Source of the DNA: Actinomycetota bacterium
Lineage (GTDB): Bacteria > Actinomycetota > Actinomycetes > Actinomycetales > Microbacteriaceae
Direction of reading: 5' to 3'
DNA: 12,339 bases
NCBI GenBank assembly: GCA_009703545.1
Contig: WLFX01000014.1
Coordinates: forward strand, 1 to 12,339
Shown: positions 1-6,198 of the stretch, piece by piece
Layout: each line of letters opens with the position of its first letter
Numbering within the stretch: position 1 is the first letter of the stretch
Made by a program: the position numbers and the translations under genes
Notes under the pieces: model-generated
What the model was told of the DNA's origin: nothing
What the model saw: only the letters and a program-made list of their open reading frames with translations
The model's database searches: none

Positions 1-589
1 ACCGAGACACCGCGTCATCGACGAACGATTGATCCGCCGTCGTCTCACGATTGAGCCACCAATCCCAGTCCTCCGACGCGAGGACTAAGGGAGTTCGGTC
101 ATGCAGCCACGCGATCGGCTCTGGAGCCGGCATGGTCAGAATCGTTGCGGTGAGCACCCAGTCGCTCGCTGGATCTGCTCGCCACCACGAATACAACGCC
201 GCGAACGCAAGTTCACCTGCCGGCGAGGTGACGGAATGTGGAGTCTTGACTTTTCCCTCGGTCAACCACTCGTAGTAAGCATCGGCGGGAAGAATTGCGC
301 GTTGATGCCCGACGGAACCGCGGAACGTTGGCTTTTCGGTCACGGTTTCACTGCGAGCGTTGAAGGTCGGATATTTCAACGTGAGACTGTCCGCGAACGA
401 CGGCACAAGCGACCATCGAGCTGTTGTCACCAATCGCGCACGGTCGTCTCGCTTTTCGACCACGATTGGCACGTTCGTCGTCGGGGCGATATTCCACGAC
501 GGGCGCAATTCGACATCGGCAATTTCGTCGGCGTGGAAATAGCGCCCGAGTTCTTCACCACTTAGTGTCGACGCGTACCGGCCGCACAT
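1..589 (-). CDS. SRAP domain protein (SOS response-associated peptidase, YedK/HMCES family), 3' end off window
   Basis: The protein recognises abasic sites in single-stranded DNA and shields them by forming a covalent thiazolidine crosslink through Cys2; this role is known for YedK/HMCES. The sequence reads 196 residues from an ATG at 589 and runs off the left edge, so the C-terminus is missing. It begins MCGRY, placing the catalytic Cys at position 2 after Met removal. Other family marks are FNARSE at about 76-81 (Asn77), YEW at 106-108 (Glu107) and LHDRTPLVL at about 162-170 (His163); many homologues have HDRMP here. The ATG directly abuts the TAA of the upstream Dabb gene, and a GAGG motif inside that gene's end lies 5 bases before it, so translation is probably coupled. 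It is the fourth gene visible in the bS22 operon. The family assignment is secure. Confidence 0.95.
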   Translation of the reverse strand, partial: MCGRYASTLSGEELGRYFHADEIADVELRPSWNIAPTTNVPIVVEKRDDRARLVTTARWSLVPSFADSLTLKYPTFNARSETVTEKPTFRGSVGHQRAILPADAYYEWLTEGKVKTPHSVTSPAGELAFAALYSWWRADPASDWVLTATILTMPAPEPIAWLHDRTPLVLASEDWDWWLNRETTADQSFVDDAVSR

Positions 590-889
590 TTAGACCTCGC
601 TATCGACCGCTCCGCGCTGGGCGACGAGTGGGCCCCACCACGTTGCAACCGCGACGTGAGCGGGGTGCGATTGGTAGGTCGCAAGCGCTTCGCGCGACTC
701 GTGGAGGGAAATGAGTGCGACGTCAAAGTTGGAATCGATTTCGCGCACATCCGAAGTGACCGCCACACTGACGAGTCCGGGGACAACGCCCACGAGAGCC
801 CTGAGTTCGGTGTCGAAACGTGCCAGCACGCTGGCACGTTTCGCATCGGTCAGGTCGACGAGTTTCCACACCACAGCGTGCTGAATCAC
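590..889 (-). CDS. Dabb (stress-responsive alpha/beta barrel) domain protein
   Basis: This is a 99-residue protein, the usual size of a single Dabb domain. The N-terminus reads MIQHAVVWKL, matching the typical opening strand with a His, and the C-terminal half carries YQSHPAHVAVATWW, the family's HP-H helix. Dabb proteins are small dimeric ferredoxin-like barrels; some are enzymes of polyketide or decarboxylation chemistry, but most are of unknown function, so no specific reaction is claimed. The start is GTG at 889, overlapping the TGA of the upstream glutaredoxin gene by four bases (GTGA) with GGAAGG a few bases earlier, which decides the start. Its stop TAA touches the SRAP ATG. Codons for roughly residues 16-26 form a 13-bp perfect inverted repeat (see the separate feature). 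Confidence 0.88.
   Translation of the reverse strand: MIQHAVVWKLVDLTDAKRASVLARFDTELRALVGVVPGLVSVAVTSDVREIDSNFDVALISLHESREALATYQSHPAHVAVATWWGPLVAQRGAVDSEV
814..843. repeat. 13-bp perfect inverted repeat (hairpin) inside the Dabb gene
   Basis: CGAAACGTGCCAG at 814-826 is followed by the 4-base loop CACG at 827-830 and the exact reverse complement CTGGCACGTTTCG at 831-843. There is no mismatch over 13 pairs. It lies 46-76 bases into the Dabb coding sequence on the minus strand. No run of T follows on either strand, so it is not a canonical intrinsic terminator. It could fold in mRNA and affect passage between the first two and last two genes of the operon, or be a protein-binding site; both are inference. 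Confidence 0.85.
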
Positions 890-1140
890 AACAGTTCCTT
901 CCTCATGGCAGCCCGAAAGTCATTCATATCAACATGCCACGTTGCGTGCCGACGTCCGTTGACCACTATGACGGGAATTTCGTTTTTCAGGGTTTCAAAC
1001 ATCTCAGCATCATCCAAAATGTTGTGCTCGACGAATTCCGTTTCTGGAAAATCCTCGAGCACGGTTCTTACAATCACGCGAGCATCGTCACACAGATGAC
1101 AGCCGGGCTTCCCCATCATTTCGACAGTGATGCGGACCAT
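886..1140 (-). CDS. Glutaredoxin-like / thioredoxin-fold small redox protein
   Basis: This is an 84-residue single-domain thioredoxin-fold protein. The opening strand ITVEMMGKPGCHLC presents a CxxC pair (Cys14, Cys17) at the N-terminus of the first helix. EIPVIVVNG at about 54-62 contains the cis-proline expected in glutaredoxins and DUF836 proteins. The CHLC motif is typical of the DUF836 glutaredoxin-like group rather than the CPYC class. It probably works as a cytosolic thiol-disulfide oxidoreductase; its partner is unknown. The ATG lies 15 bases after the stop of the bS22 gene, with no convincing SD sequence, so translation may rely on readthrough coupling. Its TGA overlaps the Dabb GTG by four bases. 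Confidence 0.88.
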   Translation of the reverse strand: MVRITVEMMGKPGCHLCDDARVIVRTVLEDFPETEFVEHNILDDAEMFETLKNEIPVIVVNGRRHATWHVDMNDFRAAMRKELL

Positions 1141-1155
1141 CGGTATCGCGGACGA

Positions 1156-1254
1156 CTACTTCTTGTTGCGACGCTGGTGGCGAGTCTTGCGAAGCAGCTT
1201 GCGGTGCTTCTTTTTCGCCATACGCTTACGGCGCTTCTTAATAACGGAACCCAT
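1156..1254 (-). CDS. 30S ribosomal protein bS22 (AURKAIP1/COX24 domain), 32 aa
   Basis: This very short gene reads ATG at 1254 to TAG at 1156. The product starts [19 protein letters not shown] and continues with [13 protein letters not shown], so about half the residues are Lys or Arg. It matches the actinobacterial small-subunit protein bS22, the AURKAIP1/COX24-domain protein found near the decoding centre in mycobacterial ribosome structures. An AAAGGTG segment 6-7 bases before the ATG is a plausible SD. It is the first gene of the minus-strand operon that continues with the glutaredoxin-like, Dabb and SRAP genes. A short hairpin lies in its leader. The protein is easy to miss because of its length, but the sequence match to the family is strong. 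Confidence 0.93.
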   Translation of the reverse strand: MGSVIKKRRKRMAKKKHRKLLRKTRHQRRNKK

Positions 1255-1272
1255 GGAACACCTTTACCTGGT

Positions 1273-1288
1273 CCGACCGGCTGGTCGG
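1273..1288 (-). promoter_or_regulatory. Leader hairpin upstream of bS22
   Basis: CCGACC at 1273-1278 and GGTCGG at 1283-1288 form a 6-bp perfect stem with a 4-base loop. On the minus strand it sits between a candidate -10 (1296-1301) and the bS22 SD, so it would be at the extreme 5' end of the leader. An autoregulatory or RNA-stabilising role is only inference. Confidence 0.4.
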
Positions 1289-1295
1289 CAATTGG

Positions 1296-1301
1296 ACAAT
1301 A
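1296..1301 (-). promoter_or_regulatory. Candidate -10 box for the bS22 operon
   Basis: Read on the minus strand the bases are TATTGT, fitting TANNNT. Transcription would start near 1289 and give a leader of about 35 bases. No good -35 hexamer is visible at 16-18 bases, so support is modest. Confidence 0.35.
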
Positions 1302-1373
1302 ACGTCGAGTCTAGCGCGACTTGGGGGTCGAGCGTTCCCGAGCAAGGTGAACGGTGCTCCGACGAGATCCTCC

Positions 1374-1406
1374 AAAAAACAGGGTACCCCTTTCGGGATA
1401 CCCTGT
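1374..1406 (-). terminator. Intrinsic terminator of the Gly-Asp repeat protein gene
   Basis: On the minus strand an 8-bp stem (ACAGGGTA/TACCCTGT, arms 1399-1406 and 1379-1386) with three further inner G-C pairs, separated from it by an A/C mismatch, and a GAAA-type loop is followed at once by six T residues. It lies about 30 bases after the stop of the gene at 1439-1753 and separates it from the bS22 operon downstream. It is the only textbook intrinsic terminator seen in the window. Confidence 0.88.
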
Positions 1407-1438
1407 CTCTCCACCACAGAAAGGAAAATTGAGCAAAC

Positions 1439-1753
1439 TTAGGGAGTTGTCATCGGTGCGGGAGTCATCGTGCCGTCGTTGTGTTCACCATCACCATCAC
1501 CATCACCATCACCATCACCATCACCGTCACCCATGCCGTGTTCGCCCTGGGGTCCTAGGTGGCCGGGGTCAGAAGGTTGTCCAGCGGGGAAATCGCCATT
1601 TCCACGAGGACCGTCCACGACGTGTCCGAGTGCGGCACCAGCCACGAAGGTCGCTCCAAGCGCAAGAACTCCACCGGCAATCCAGCCAGCGGCGACGAGC
1701 TTCTTTCGGTTGAGCGTGACTGTCTGTTCGACTGCGTCGTCTTTCTTAGCCAT
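1439..1753 (-). CDS. Small membrane-anchored protein with Gly-Asp repeat tail
   Basis: The 104-residue product has a short charged N-terminus (MAKKDDAVEQ), one hydrophobic segment at about 20-44 rich in Gly and Ala, and then a Pro/Gly/Asp-rich tail. The tail contains seven consecutive Gly-Asp pairs at about 75-88 and ends in a Thr/Pro/Met segment. The positive RKK before the hydrophobic segment suggests the tail is outside the membrane. The segment could be an uncleaved anchor; no lipobox or clear signal peptidase site is seen. An ATG at 1762 is in frame, but it sits directly on the AAAGGA ribosome binding site; the ATG at 1753 has ideal spacing and is preferred. The gene is monocistronic, ending in an intrinsic terminator. 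I do not recognise a named family. The acidic tail might bind calcium or other cations, which is inference from composition only. Confidence 0.75.
   Translation of the reverse strand: MAKKDDAVEQTVTLNRKKLVAAGWIAGGVLALGATFVAGAALGHVVDGPRGNGDFPAGQPSDPGHLGPQGEHGMGDGDGDGDGDGDGDGEHNDGTMTPAPMTTP
1486..1527. repeat. Hexanucleotide microsatellite (CACCAT), seven units
   Basis: Six perfect tandem copies of CACCAT run from 1486 to 1521, followed by one variant copy CACCGT to 1527. On the minus strand it encodes alternating Gly and Asp in the gene at 1439-1753. Because the unit is six bases, copy-number change would alter the tail by two residues at a time without a frameshift. Confidence 0.95.
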
Positions 1754-1847
1754 GTGAGACATCCTTTCGGGTCGTGAGTTTCACATAACGACTGTCTCTC
1801 GCCAGGCTTGACGTTCCCTGTGTAAGTCCCCTACATCGAGTGAGAAT

Positions 1848-2657
1848 CTAGCGCCCGAGTTCGCGGGCAAGTTCCTCCGCGCGCGCGAGTGCAGCTTCGG
1901 CCGCAGCACGATAAATCTCGGCAAGGTGAGCATCGTCGAGTACCGCAATGGCGCGCTCGGTCGTGCCATTCGGGCTCGTCACGCGTCGACGGAGTTCGGC
2001 TGGTCCGACGTCCGAGACCTCTAACAAGGCTGTGGCTCCGGCGAACGTCTTCTCAACGAGGTGGCGGGCATCTTCGTCACTAAATCCAAGTTCACGGGCA
2101 GCGGTCGTCCACTGTTCCATTGCATGGAAAACATAGGCGGGGCCGGACCCCGAAATCGTACTCAGGGCATTAATTCGGTCCTCGGGAATCTCGAGCACCC
2201 ACCCGACGAGTTCAAAGACGGATCGGGCGCGAGCGAGGTGTTCGGCGGTGGCACGAGACCCCGCTGAAATTCCCGTCACTCCTTTGCCCACGAGTGCGGG
2301 AGTATTCGGCATCGAGCGAACGATCGGATTCGGCACGACCGATTCCATCGTCGCGGTCGTGATTCCCGCCGCGACCGACACGATCAGCGTGTCGGGGTCG
2401 AGGGCATCGACGATGTCCTCGAGTAGAGCAATCACGGTCGCCGGCTTCACACCAATAATCACAAGGGACGCACCGTCAACCGCCCAACGGTTCGCGCCGG
2501 GGTCGGACTCGGTCGACCGGGACTCAACGCCCGGTCGGTTTGTTGTCGAAGTTCGGGTGGTTGCTCGGATCTTGGCGGTGCTTTCGGCGGCACGCAAGCC
2601 GTCGAGGATTGCGCCACCCATCGACCCGGTTCCGAGGAATGCAAAGGTTTCCGACAT
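1848..2657 (-). CDS. proC: Pyrroline-5-carboxylate reductase
   Basis: The enzyme catalyses the last step of proline synthesis, the NAD(P)H-dependent reduction of 1-pyrroline-5-carboxylate to L-proline, in the cytosol. The 269-residue length is normal. The N-terminus has the Rossmann motif FLGTGSMGGAI at about 7-17. IIGVKP follows near 67-72, RSMPNTPALVGKGVTG at about 114-129, and the C-terminal dimerisation domain has ISGSGPAYVF at about 168-177 and the family signature VTSPNGTTERAI. The signature usually reads TSPGGTT, so Asn replaces one Gly here. The ATG at 2657 directly precedes the Rossmann strand. No SD is visible upstream; instead an AT-rich -10-like box lies 11 bases before the ATG. 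The gene is divergent from the membrane protein gene at 2713. Confidence 0.97.
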   Translation of the reverse strand: MSETFAFLGTGSMGGAILDGLRAAESTAKIRATTRTSTTNRPGVESRSTESDPGANRWAVDGASLVIIGVKPATVIALLEDIVDALDPDTLIVSVAAGITTATMESVVPNPIVRSMPNTPALVGKGVTGISAGSRATAEHLARARSVFELVGWVLEIPEDRINALSTISGSGPAYVFHAMEQWTTAARELGFSDEDARHLVEKTFAGATALLEVSDVGPAELRRRVTSPNGTTERAIAVLDDAHLAEIYRAAAEAALARAEELARELGR

Positions 2658-2667
2658 GGTGCCAGCG

Positions 2668-2674
2668 TATTATG
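2668..2674. promoter_or_regulatory. Shared -10 region between proC and the divergent membrane protein gene
   Basis: Read on the minus strand this is CATAAT preceded by TGT, an extended -10 (TGnCATAAT), ending 11 bases before the proC ATG. Read on the plus strand the overlapping bases are TATTAT, a -10 that would give the gene at 2713 a leader of about 30 bases with its SD. The two boxes overlap almost fully, so this may be a bidirectional promoter. No clear -35 is seen in either direction. Confidence 0.5.
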
Positions 2675-2712
2675 ACAACAGGCACATCAGGCGCCTTCTG
2701 AAAGGAAACACC

Positions 2713-3096
2713 GTGACCACCGTTCTCCCTCTCATCACCGAGGTCTTCGTCCTCGTCCACCTCACGGGAATGGCCATTCTCGTTGGAGCGTTCATAATCA
2801 ACATGCGTGCCAAGTCGAACTTCCCCTTCACCCTCATGGTGTGGGGTGCCGCGATTCAATTGTTCACCGGCACGATCCTCGTCGGCCTCGCCTATATGAG
2901 TGATGACGCACCCGACAACCTCAAAATCACCATCAAGACTCTGTTGGCAACCGGCGCCTTGATCGCCGCCATCCTCGGTGCAAAGCGTCAGTCGCACGGT
3001 GAGAGCAAGCTCCAACCGTTCTTTCACACAGCGGGTGGTTTTGCGGTCATCAACCTCATCATCGCGGTGCTCTGGAACGCCGAACTTTACGTCTAG
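2713..3096 (+). CDS. Small four-helix integral membrane protein of unknown function
   Basis: The product is 127 residues. Four hydrophobic segments are visible at about 8-30, 38-61, 72-91 and 104-121, with a short polar loop (SDDAPDN) between the second and third and a charged loop (KRQSHGESK) between the third and fourth. The first helix carries a His (about 16) within VLVHLTG. I do not recognise a characterised family; similar small membrane proteins are annotated as hypothetical in actinobacteria. The GTG at 2713 is chosen because GAAAGGAAA lies just upstream; the open frame extends much further upstream, but only as antisense to proC. The TAG stop at 3094-3096 interlocks with the tadA stop in the palindrome CTAG. 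Confidence 0.8.
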   Translation: MTTVLPLITEVFVLVHLTGMAILVGAFIINMRAKSNFPFTLMVWGAAIQLFTGTILVGLAYMSDDAPDNLKITIKTLLATGALIAAILGAKRQSHGESKLQPFFHTAGGFAVINLIIAVLWNAELYV

Positions 3097-3551
3097 TCGC
3101 GAAGGCGACCGAAGAACTCGGTCAATAACGCAGAGCACTCGTCGGCACGAACTCCGCCGATAACCTCTCCAACTCTCGCGGGAAGAGTCCGCGTTCGCAA
3201 AACATCCGTAACACTGCCCGCCGCCCCCGCTTTATCGTCCCACGCGCCGAAAACGACCTTCGAGATGCGGGAATTGAGTATCGCGCCGGCGCACATGACA
3301 CAGGGTTCGAGTGTGACGACAAGAGTGTGATCACTCAAGTTCCAGTTTCCCGTTGCCGCCGCCGCATCGCGCAACGCGAGGACCTCGGCGTGAGCGGTCG
3401 GATCTCCCGTCAATTCGCGTTCGTTCCGGCCGCGACCGACAATCGCGCCATCCGGAGCGAGCACGACGGCTCCGACGGGAACGTCATTCGACTCCAGCGC
3501 CAGCCGCGCCAGTAGAAGCGCTTCGTCCATCGCGCCAAAAGCCTCGGTCAT
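3093..3551 (-). CDS. tadA: tRNA adenosine(34) deaminase
   Basis: TadA converts adenosine to inosine at the wobble position of tRNA-Arg(ACG), allowing one tRNA to read several Arg codons; it is normally essential. The 152-residue protein has the zinc and catalytic motifs of the cytidine deaminase fold: HAEV at 54-57 (His54, Glu56) and PCVMC at 83-87 (Cys84, Cys87). PVGAVV at about 25-30 precedes them, as in other TadA proteins. The ATG at 3551 has GGAGG 5 bases upstream. An earlier in-frame ATG at 3563 overlaps that SD and is rejected. The gene is divergent from upp, with 29 bases between starts, and converges on the membrane protein gene with a 4-base stop overlap. Confidence 0.95.
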   Translation of the reverse strand: MTEAFGAMDEALLLARLALESNDVPVGAVVLAPDGAIVGRGRNERELTGDPTAHAEVLALRDAAAATGNWNLSDHTLVVTLEPCVMCAGAILNSRISKVVFGAWDDKAGAAGSVTDVLRTRTLPARVGEVIGGVRADECSALLTEFFGRLRD

Positions 3552-3567
3552 CGACCCCTCCATTCGA

Positions 3568-3573
3568 TAGATT
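3568..3573 (+). promoter_or_regulatory. Candidate leaderless -10 box of upp
   Basis: TAGATT ends seven bases before the upp ATG at 3581, so the start codon would fall at or within one base of the transcription start. No SD of useful strength precedes the ATG. A -35 is not evident. Confidence 0.5.
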
Positions 3574-3580
3574 GAAGCCT

Positions 3581-4216
3581 ATGCGAGTCATAGTTGCCGA
3601 TCACCCACTCATCACCCACAAACTCACAATGCTGCGTGACAAGACCACGCCGTCGTCGACTTTCCGCACGCTCGCCGACGAGCTCATGACGCTACTCGCG
3701 TATGAAGCAACCCGCGATGTTCGCGTTGTCCCCCACCGCATCGAAACGCCCGTCGCGCCGACCGAGGGTGTCATTCTCGCCGAGCCACACCCGCTCATTG
3801 TGCCAATCCTGCGGGCAGGCCTCGGGATGCTCGAGGGGTTGCTGCGATTGATGCCGAGCGCTGAGACGGGTTTCCTGGGGATGGTTCGCGACGAGACAAC
3901 GCTTCAGCCCAGTGTTTACGCCGAGCGCCTCCCGGCAAATCTCACGGGTCGCCAGTGCTACGTGCTCGACCCGATGCTCGCAACCGGCGGATCGCTCATT
4001 GCCGCTATCGACTTTATGTTCGAACGTGGTGCCACGGACGTGACTGCCGTGTGCCTGCTCGGGTCACCCGAGGGAGTCGCTGCTGTCAAAGAATCTGTTG
4101 GAGACCGTGACGTCACTCTCGTGCTCGGTGCACTCGATGAAAAACTCAACGAGCACGGATACATCGTGCCCGGGCTCGGTGATGCGGGCGACCGTCTCTA
4201 CGGCGTCGCGGGCTAA
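3581..4216 (+). CDS. upp: Uracil phosphoribosyltransferase
   Basis: The enzyme makes UMP from uracil and PRPP in pyrimidine salvage. The 211-residue length is standard. The sequence opens [20 protein letters not shown] as in most family members. [10 protein letters not shown] lies at about 74-83, the PRPP-binding loop [11 protein letters not shown] at 128-138, and the uracil-binding C-terminus [15 protein letters not shown] at about 194-208. The ATG at 3581 is chosen because it matches the family N-terminus and follows a TAGATT box at leaderless spacing. The gene heads a plus-strand series with the winged-helix regulator (16 bases downstream) and the photolyase. Uracil released by the PsuG/PsuK route encoded further right ends as uracil, a substrate of this enzyme; that link is inference. 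Confidence 0.97.
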   Translation: MRVIVADHPLITHKLTMLRDKTTPSSTFRTLADELMTLLAYEATRDVRVVPHRIETPVAPTEGVILAEPHPLIVPILRAGLGMLEGLLRLMPSAETGFLGMVRDETTLQPSVYAERLPANLTGRQCYVLDPMLATGGSLIAAIDFMFERGATDVTAVCLLGSPEGVAAVKESVGDRDVTLVLGALDEKLNEHGYIVPGLGDAGDRLYGVAG

Positions 4217-4220
4217 ACGG

Positions 4221-4226
4221 TAAAAT
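4221..4226 (+). promoter_or_regulatory. Candidate leaderless -10 box of the winged-helix regulator
   Basis: TAAAAT is followed by exactly six bases and then the ATG at 4233, the spacing expected when transcription starts at the A of the start codon. The segment lies in the 16-base gap after upp, and no SD is present. The regulator could therefore have its own promoter in addition to readthrough from upp. Confidence 0.55.
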
Positions 4227-4232
4227 ATCGGG

Positions 4233-4844
4233 ATGCCCGACAACGCCCAGAATCCCGCGCAAATACGCGGTTTCGCGGTGTATGTCGGCGTCGATGAAGC
4301 TAGTGCCCTCGCTGCCGGAACCTCCATTGCGGAAATGGTTGACGCAGTTCGTAACGTCGTCACATCGGCGGTTCCTGGCACGGAATCCCACGCCGCGGTC
4401 GCCTATGCACCGGAAAGTCAGCGTGGGAAAAATCTCGACATCGTGCGTCTCGCTCTTCGAGAACCGCGCGCTGTTGCCGACCTGCTTCCACCGAAACCCG
4501 CCGCCGCGACGCAAGGCGTGACAATCGATTTGTCGCGGAAACGCGTGGTCATCAACGGGGACATCGCGCCGCTGACCTATAAAGAGTTCGAACTCCTGCA
4601 ATATCTGGTGTTGCGCGAGGCCGTCACTGTTGATCGCTCGGGCATGATCGATACGCTGTGGGCCGCGAGTGACGTCGACCGGCCGAACAGTCGGACAATC
4701 GACGTGCACGTCCGGCGACTTCGCTCTAAATTAGAGCCGTTCGAGGATATTGTGCGCACCGTCCGCGGGATTGGCTATCGCTTCGATCGCCACGCGGACG
4801 TCACTATCGACTTTGGCACGGGTCGCTCGCCCGACATCTACTAG
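4233..4844 (+). CDS. OmpR/PhoB-type winged-helix transcriptional regulator lacking a receiver domain
   Basis: The 203-residue protein ends in a winged-helix DNA-binding domain of the OmpR/PhoB type at about 95-186. PLTYKEFELLQYLV at 113-126 is the first part. SRTIDVHVRRLRSKL at 153-167 is the recognition helix, and IVRTVRGIGYRF at 173-184 the wing. The first 80 residues are not a receiver: there is no acidic pocket, phospho-acceptor Asp or KPF-like Lys motif. They contain GFAVYVGVDEA, HAAVAYAPES and LDIVRLALREP, which look like a compact alpha/beta domain. Similar proteins occur in Micrococcales, where they are annotated only as winged-helix proteins. Targets and signal are unknown. The neighbours are upp and, 7 bases downstream, a photolyase, so control of either is possible but unproven. 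Confidence 0.85.
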   Translation: MPDNAQNPAQIRGFAVYVGVDEASALAAGTSIAEMVDAVRNVVTSAVPGTESHAAVAYAPESQRGKNLDIVRLALREPRAVADLLPPKPAAATQGVTIDLSRKRVVINGDIAPLTYKEFELLQYLVLREAVTVDRSGMIDTLWAASDVDRPNSRTIDVHVRRLRSKLEPFEDIVRTVRGIGYRFDRHADVTIDFGTGRSPDIY

Positions 4845-4851
4845 GAACACT

Positions 4852-6198
4852 GTGAATACTTCTCTGGTCTGGTTGCGAGACGATTTACGTCTAGCCGATA
4901 ATCCCGCGCTCGACGCTGCGGTTCGCGCGGGTGAGCGCATCGCCGTGCTTTACGTTCTCGACGACGAATCGCCCGAGGTTCGCCCGCTTGGAGCGGCGTC
5001 GCGCTGGTGGCTCCACCATTCACTTCATCAATTGCAGAATGACATCACAGCACTGGGCGGGTCGCTCATTCTTCGGCGGGGTGCAACCCGGGACGTATTA
5101 CCCGCCGTTGCCGCAGAAGTCGGCGCAACGAGCGTTCATTGGAACCGCCGGTACGGATCGACCCGTGCAATCGACACTGAACTGAAGGTTTCGCTTCCTG
5201 ATGCACACAGTTACACCGGCTCGTTGTTGCACGACCCGTGGTTGGTGACGACCGGTGCAGGAACACCGTTCAAGGTGTTCACTCCTTTCTGGAAGTCGAT
5301 TCTGGCTGGACCCGCTCCACGGCAGCCTCTGGTCGCGCCGTTGTCAATTGTCGGGGTAAATGCAGAATCCGACTCGCTCGACTCATGGAATCTTCTTCCC
5401 GACCGGCCGTGGGCGAAAGATTTTCCTGACCAATGGACTCCTGGAGAAACAGGTGCGCACGAGCGGCTCGAGCGATTCCTCAACAACGGACTCGCGCTAT
5501 ACCACCGCCGTGACGAGCCGGGAATCGAATCGACCAGCGGATTGAGTCCGCACCTGCGCTTCGGAGAGATCAGCCCGTACCAGATTTGGCACGCGGTCGA
5601 ATCCGTTGTCACCCCCGAAACTCGGGCGAACGCGAGCCGGTTCATGAGTGAAGTCGGTTGGCGCGAGTTTTCGTACCACCAGCTCTTTCACAACACCGAC
5701 CTTCACCGTCGAAACCTTCGCGCTGAATTTGACGAGTTCCCGTGGGAAGAACCGAATCCGGATCACCTCTCGGCGTGGAAGAAGGGAACGACGGGCGTGG
5801 AGCTCGTCGATGCGGGGATGCGTGAACTATGGAAAATCGGAACGATGCACAATCGTGTACGAATGGTCGCAGCGAGTTTCCTCATCAAAAACCTTGGAAT
5901 CAATTGGCGAATTGGTGAGGAGTGGTTCTGGAACACGTTGGTCGACGCTGACGAGGCGAGTAACCCGGCGTCGTGGCAGTGGGTTGCGGGAAGCGGTTAT
6001 GACGCCGCACCGTATTTTCGCGTGTTTAATCCCGAACTGCAGGCCACGAAGTTCGACCCGGATAGCCTGTATCGCGCACGCTGGATAGAGGAGTACAACA
6101 CTCCGCTGTACCCCGAACCGATTGTCAGTCTTCGGGACACCCGCGCCCGTGCGCTCGCGGATTACGCGACTATGCGGGGCGAGCGCCCACCGCAGTAA
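4852..6198 (+). CDS. phr: Deoxyribodipyrimidine photolyase, class I (cryptochrome/photolyase family)
   Basis: The enzyme uses blue light and FAD to reverse cyclobutane pyrimidine dimers in DNA. The 448-residue length is standard. The N-terminal antenna-type Rossmann domain starts SLVWLRDDLRLADNPAL. The FAD domain has GLSPHLRFGEISPYQIW (230-246) and VGWREFSYH (268-276), with Glu272 matching the dimer-contacting Glu. It also has MHNRVRMVAASF (332-343), NPASWQW (371-377) and DAAPYFRVFNP (384-394). Trp309, Trp352 and Trp375 match the electron-transfer triad, and Asn371 sits where E. coli photolyase has the Asn facing flavin N5, which supports a photolyase over a plant-type cryptochrome. The start is GTG at 4852 with AGGAAC four bases upstream, 7 bases after the regulator stop. 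The 3' end overlaps the convergent kinase gene by 29 bases. Confidence 0.94.
   Translation: MNTSLVWLRDDLRLADNPALDAAVRAGERIAVLYVLDDESPEVRPLGAASRWWLHHSLHQLQNDITALGGSLILRRGATRDVLPAVAAEVGATSVHWNRRYGSTRAIDTELKVSLPDAHSYTGSLLHDPWLVTTGAGTPFKVFTPFWKSILAGPAPRQPLVAPLSIVGVNAESDSLDSWNLLPDRPWAKDFPDQWTPGETGAHERLERFLNNGLALYHRRDEPGIESTSGLSPHLRFGEISPYQIWHAVESVVTPETRANASRFMSEVGWREFSYHQLFHNTDLHRRNLRAEFDEFPWEEPNPDHLSAWKKGTTGVELVDAGMRELWKIGTMHNRVRMVAASFLIKNLGINWRIGEEWFWNTLVDADEASNPASWQWVAGSGYDAAPYFRVFNPELQATKFDPDSLYRARWIEEYNTPLYPEPIVSLRDTRARALADYATMRGERPPQ

Noticed and set aside
1486..1527. Possible CRISPR array or small tandem-repeat locus
   Set aside because: The units are 6 bases with no spacers; it is a simple microsatellite within a gene.
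1354..1713. Plus-strand open frame with 13 consecutive His residues
   Set aside because: It is the antisense reading of the CACCAT microsatellite, runs through the terminator, has no supporting family and opposes a better gene with SD and terminator.
1754..1762. Earlier ATG for the Gly-Asp repeat protein
   Set aside because: It directly abuts AAAGG, leaving no spacing; the ATG at 1753 is correctly placed.
2524..3138. 204-residue minus-strand open frame
   Set aside because: It lies antisense to the membrane protein and overlaps proC and tadA; it has no motifs and a biased Asp/Arg/Glu composition.
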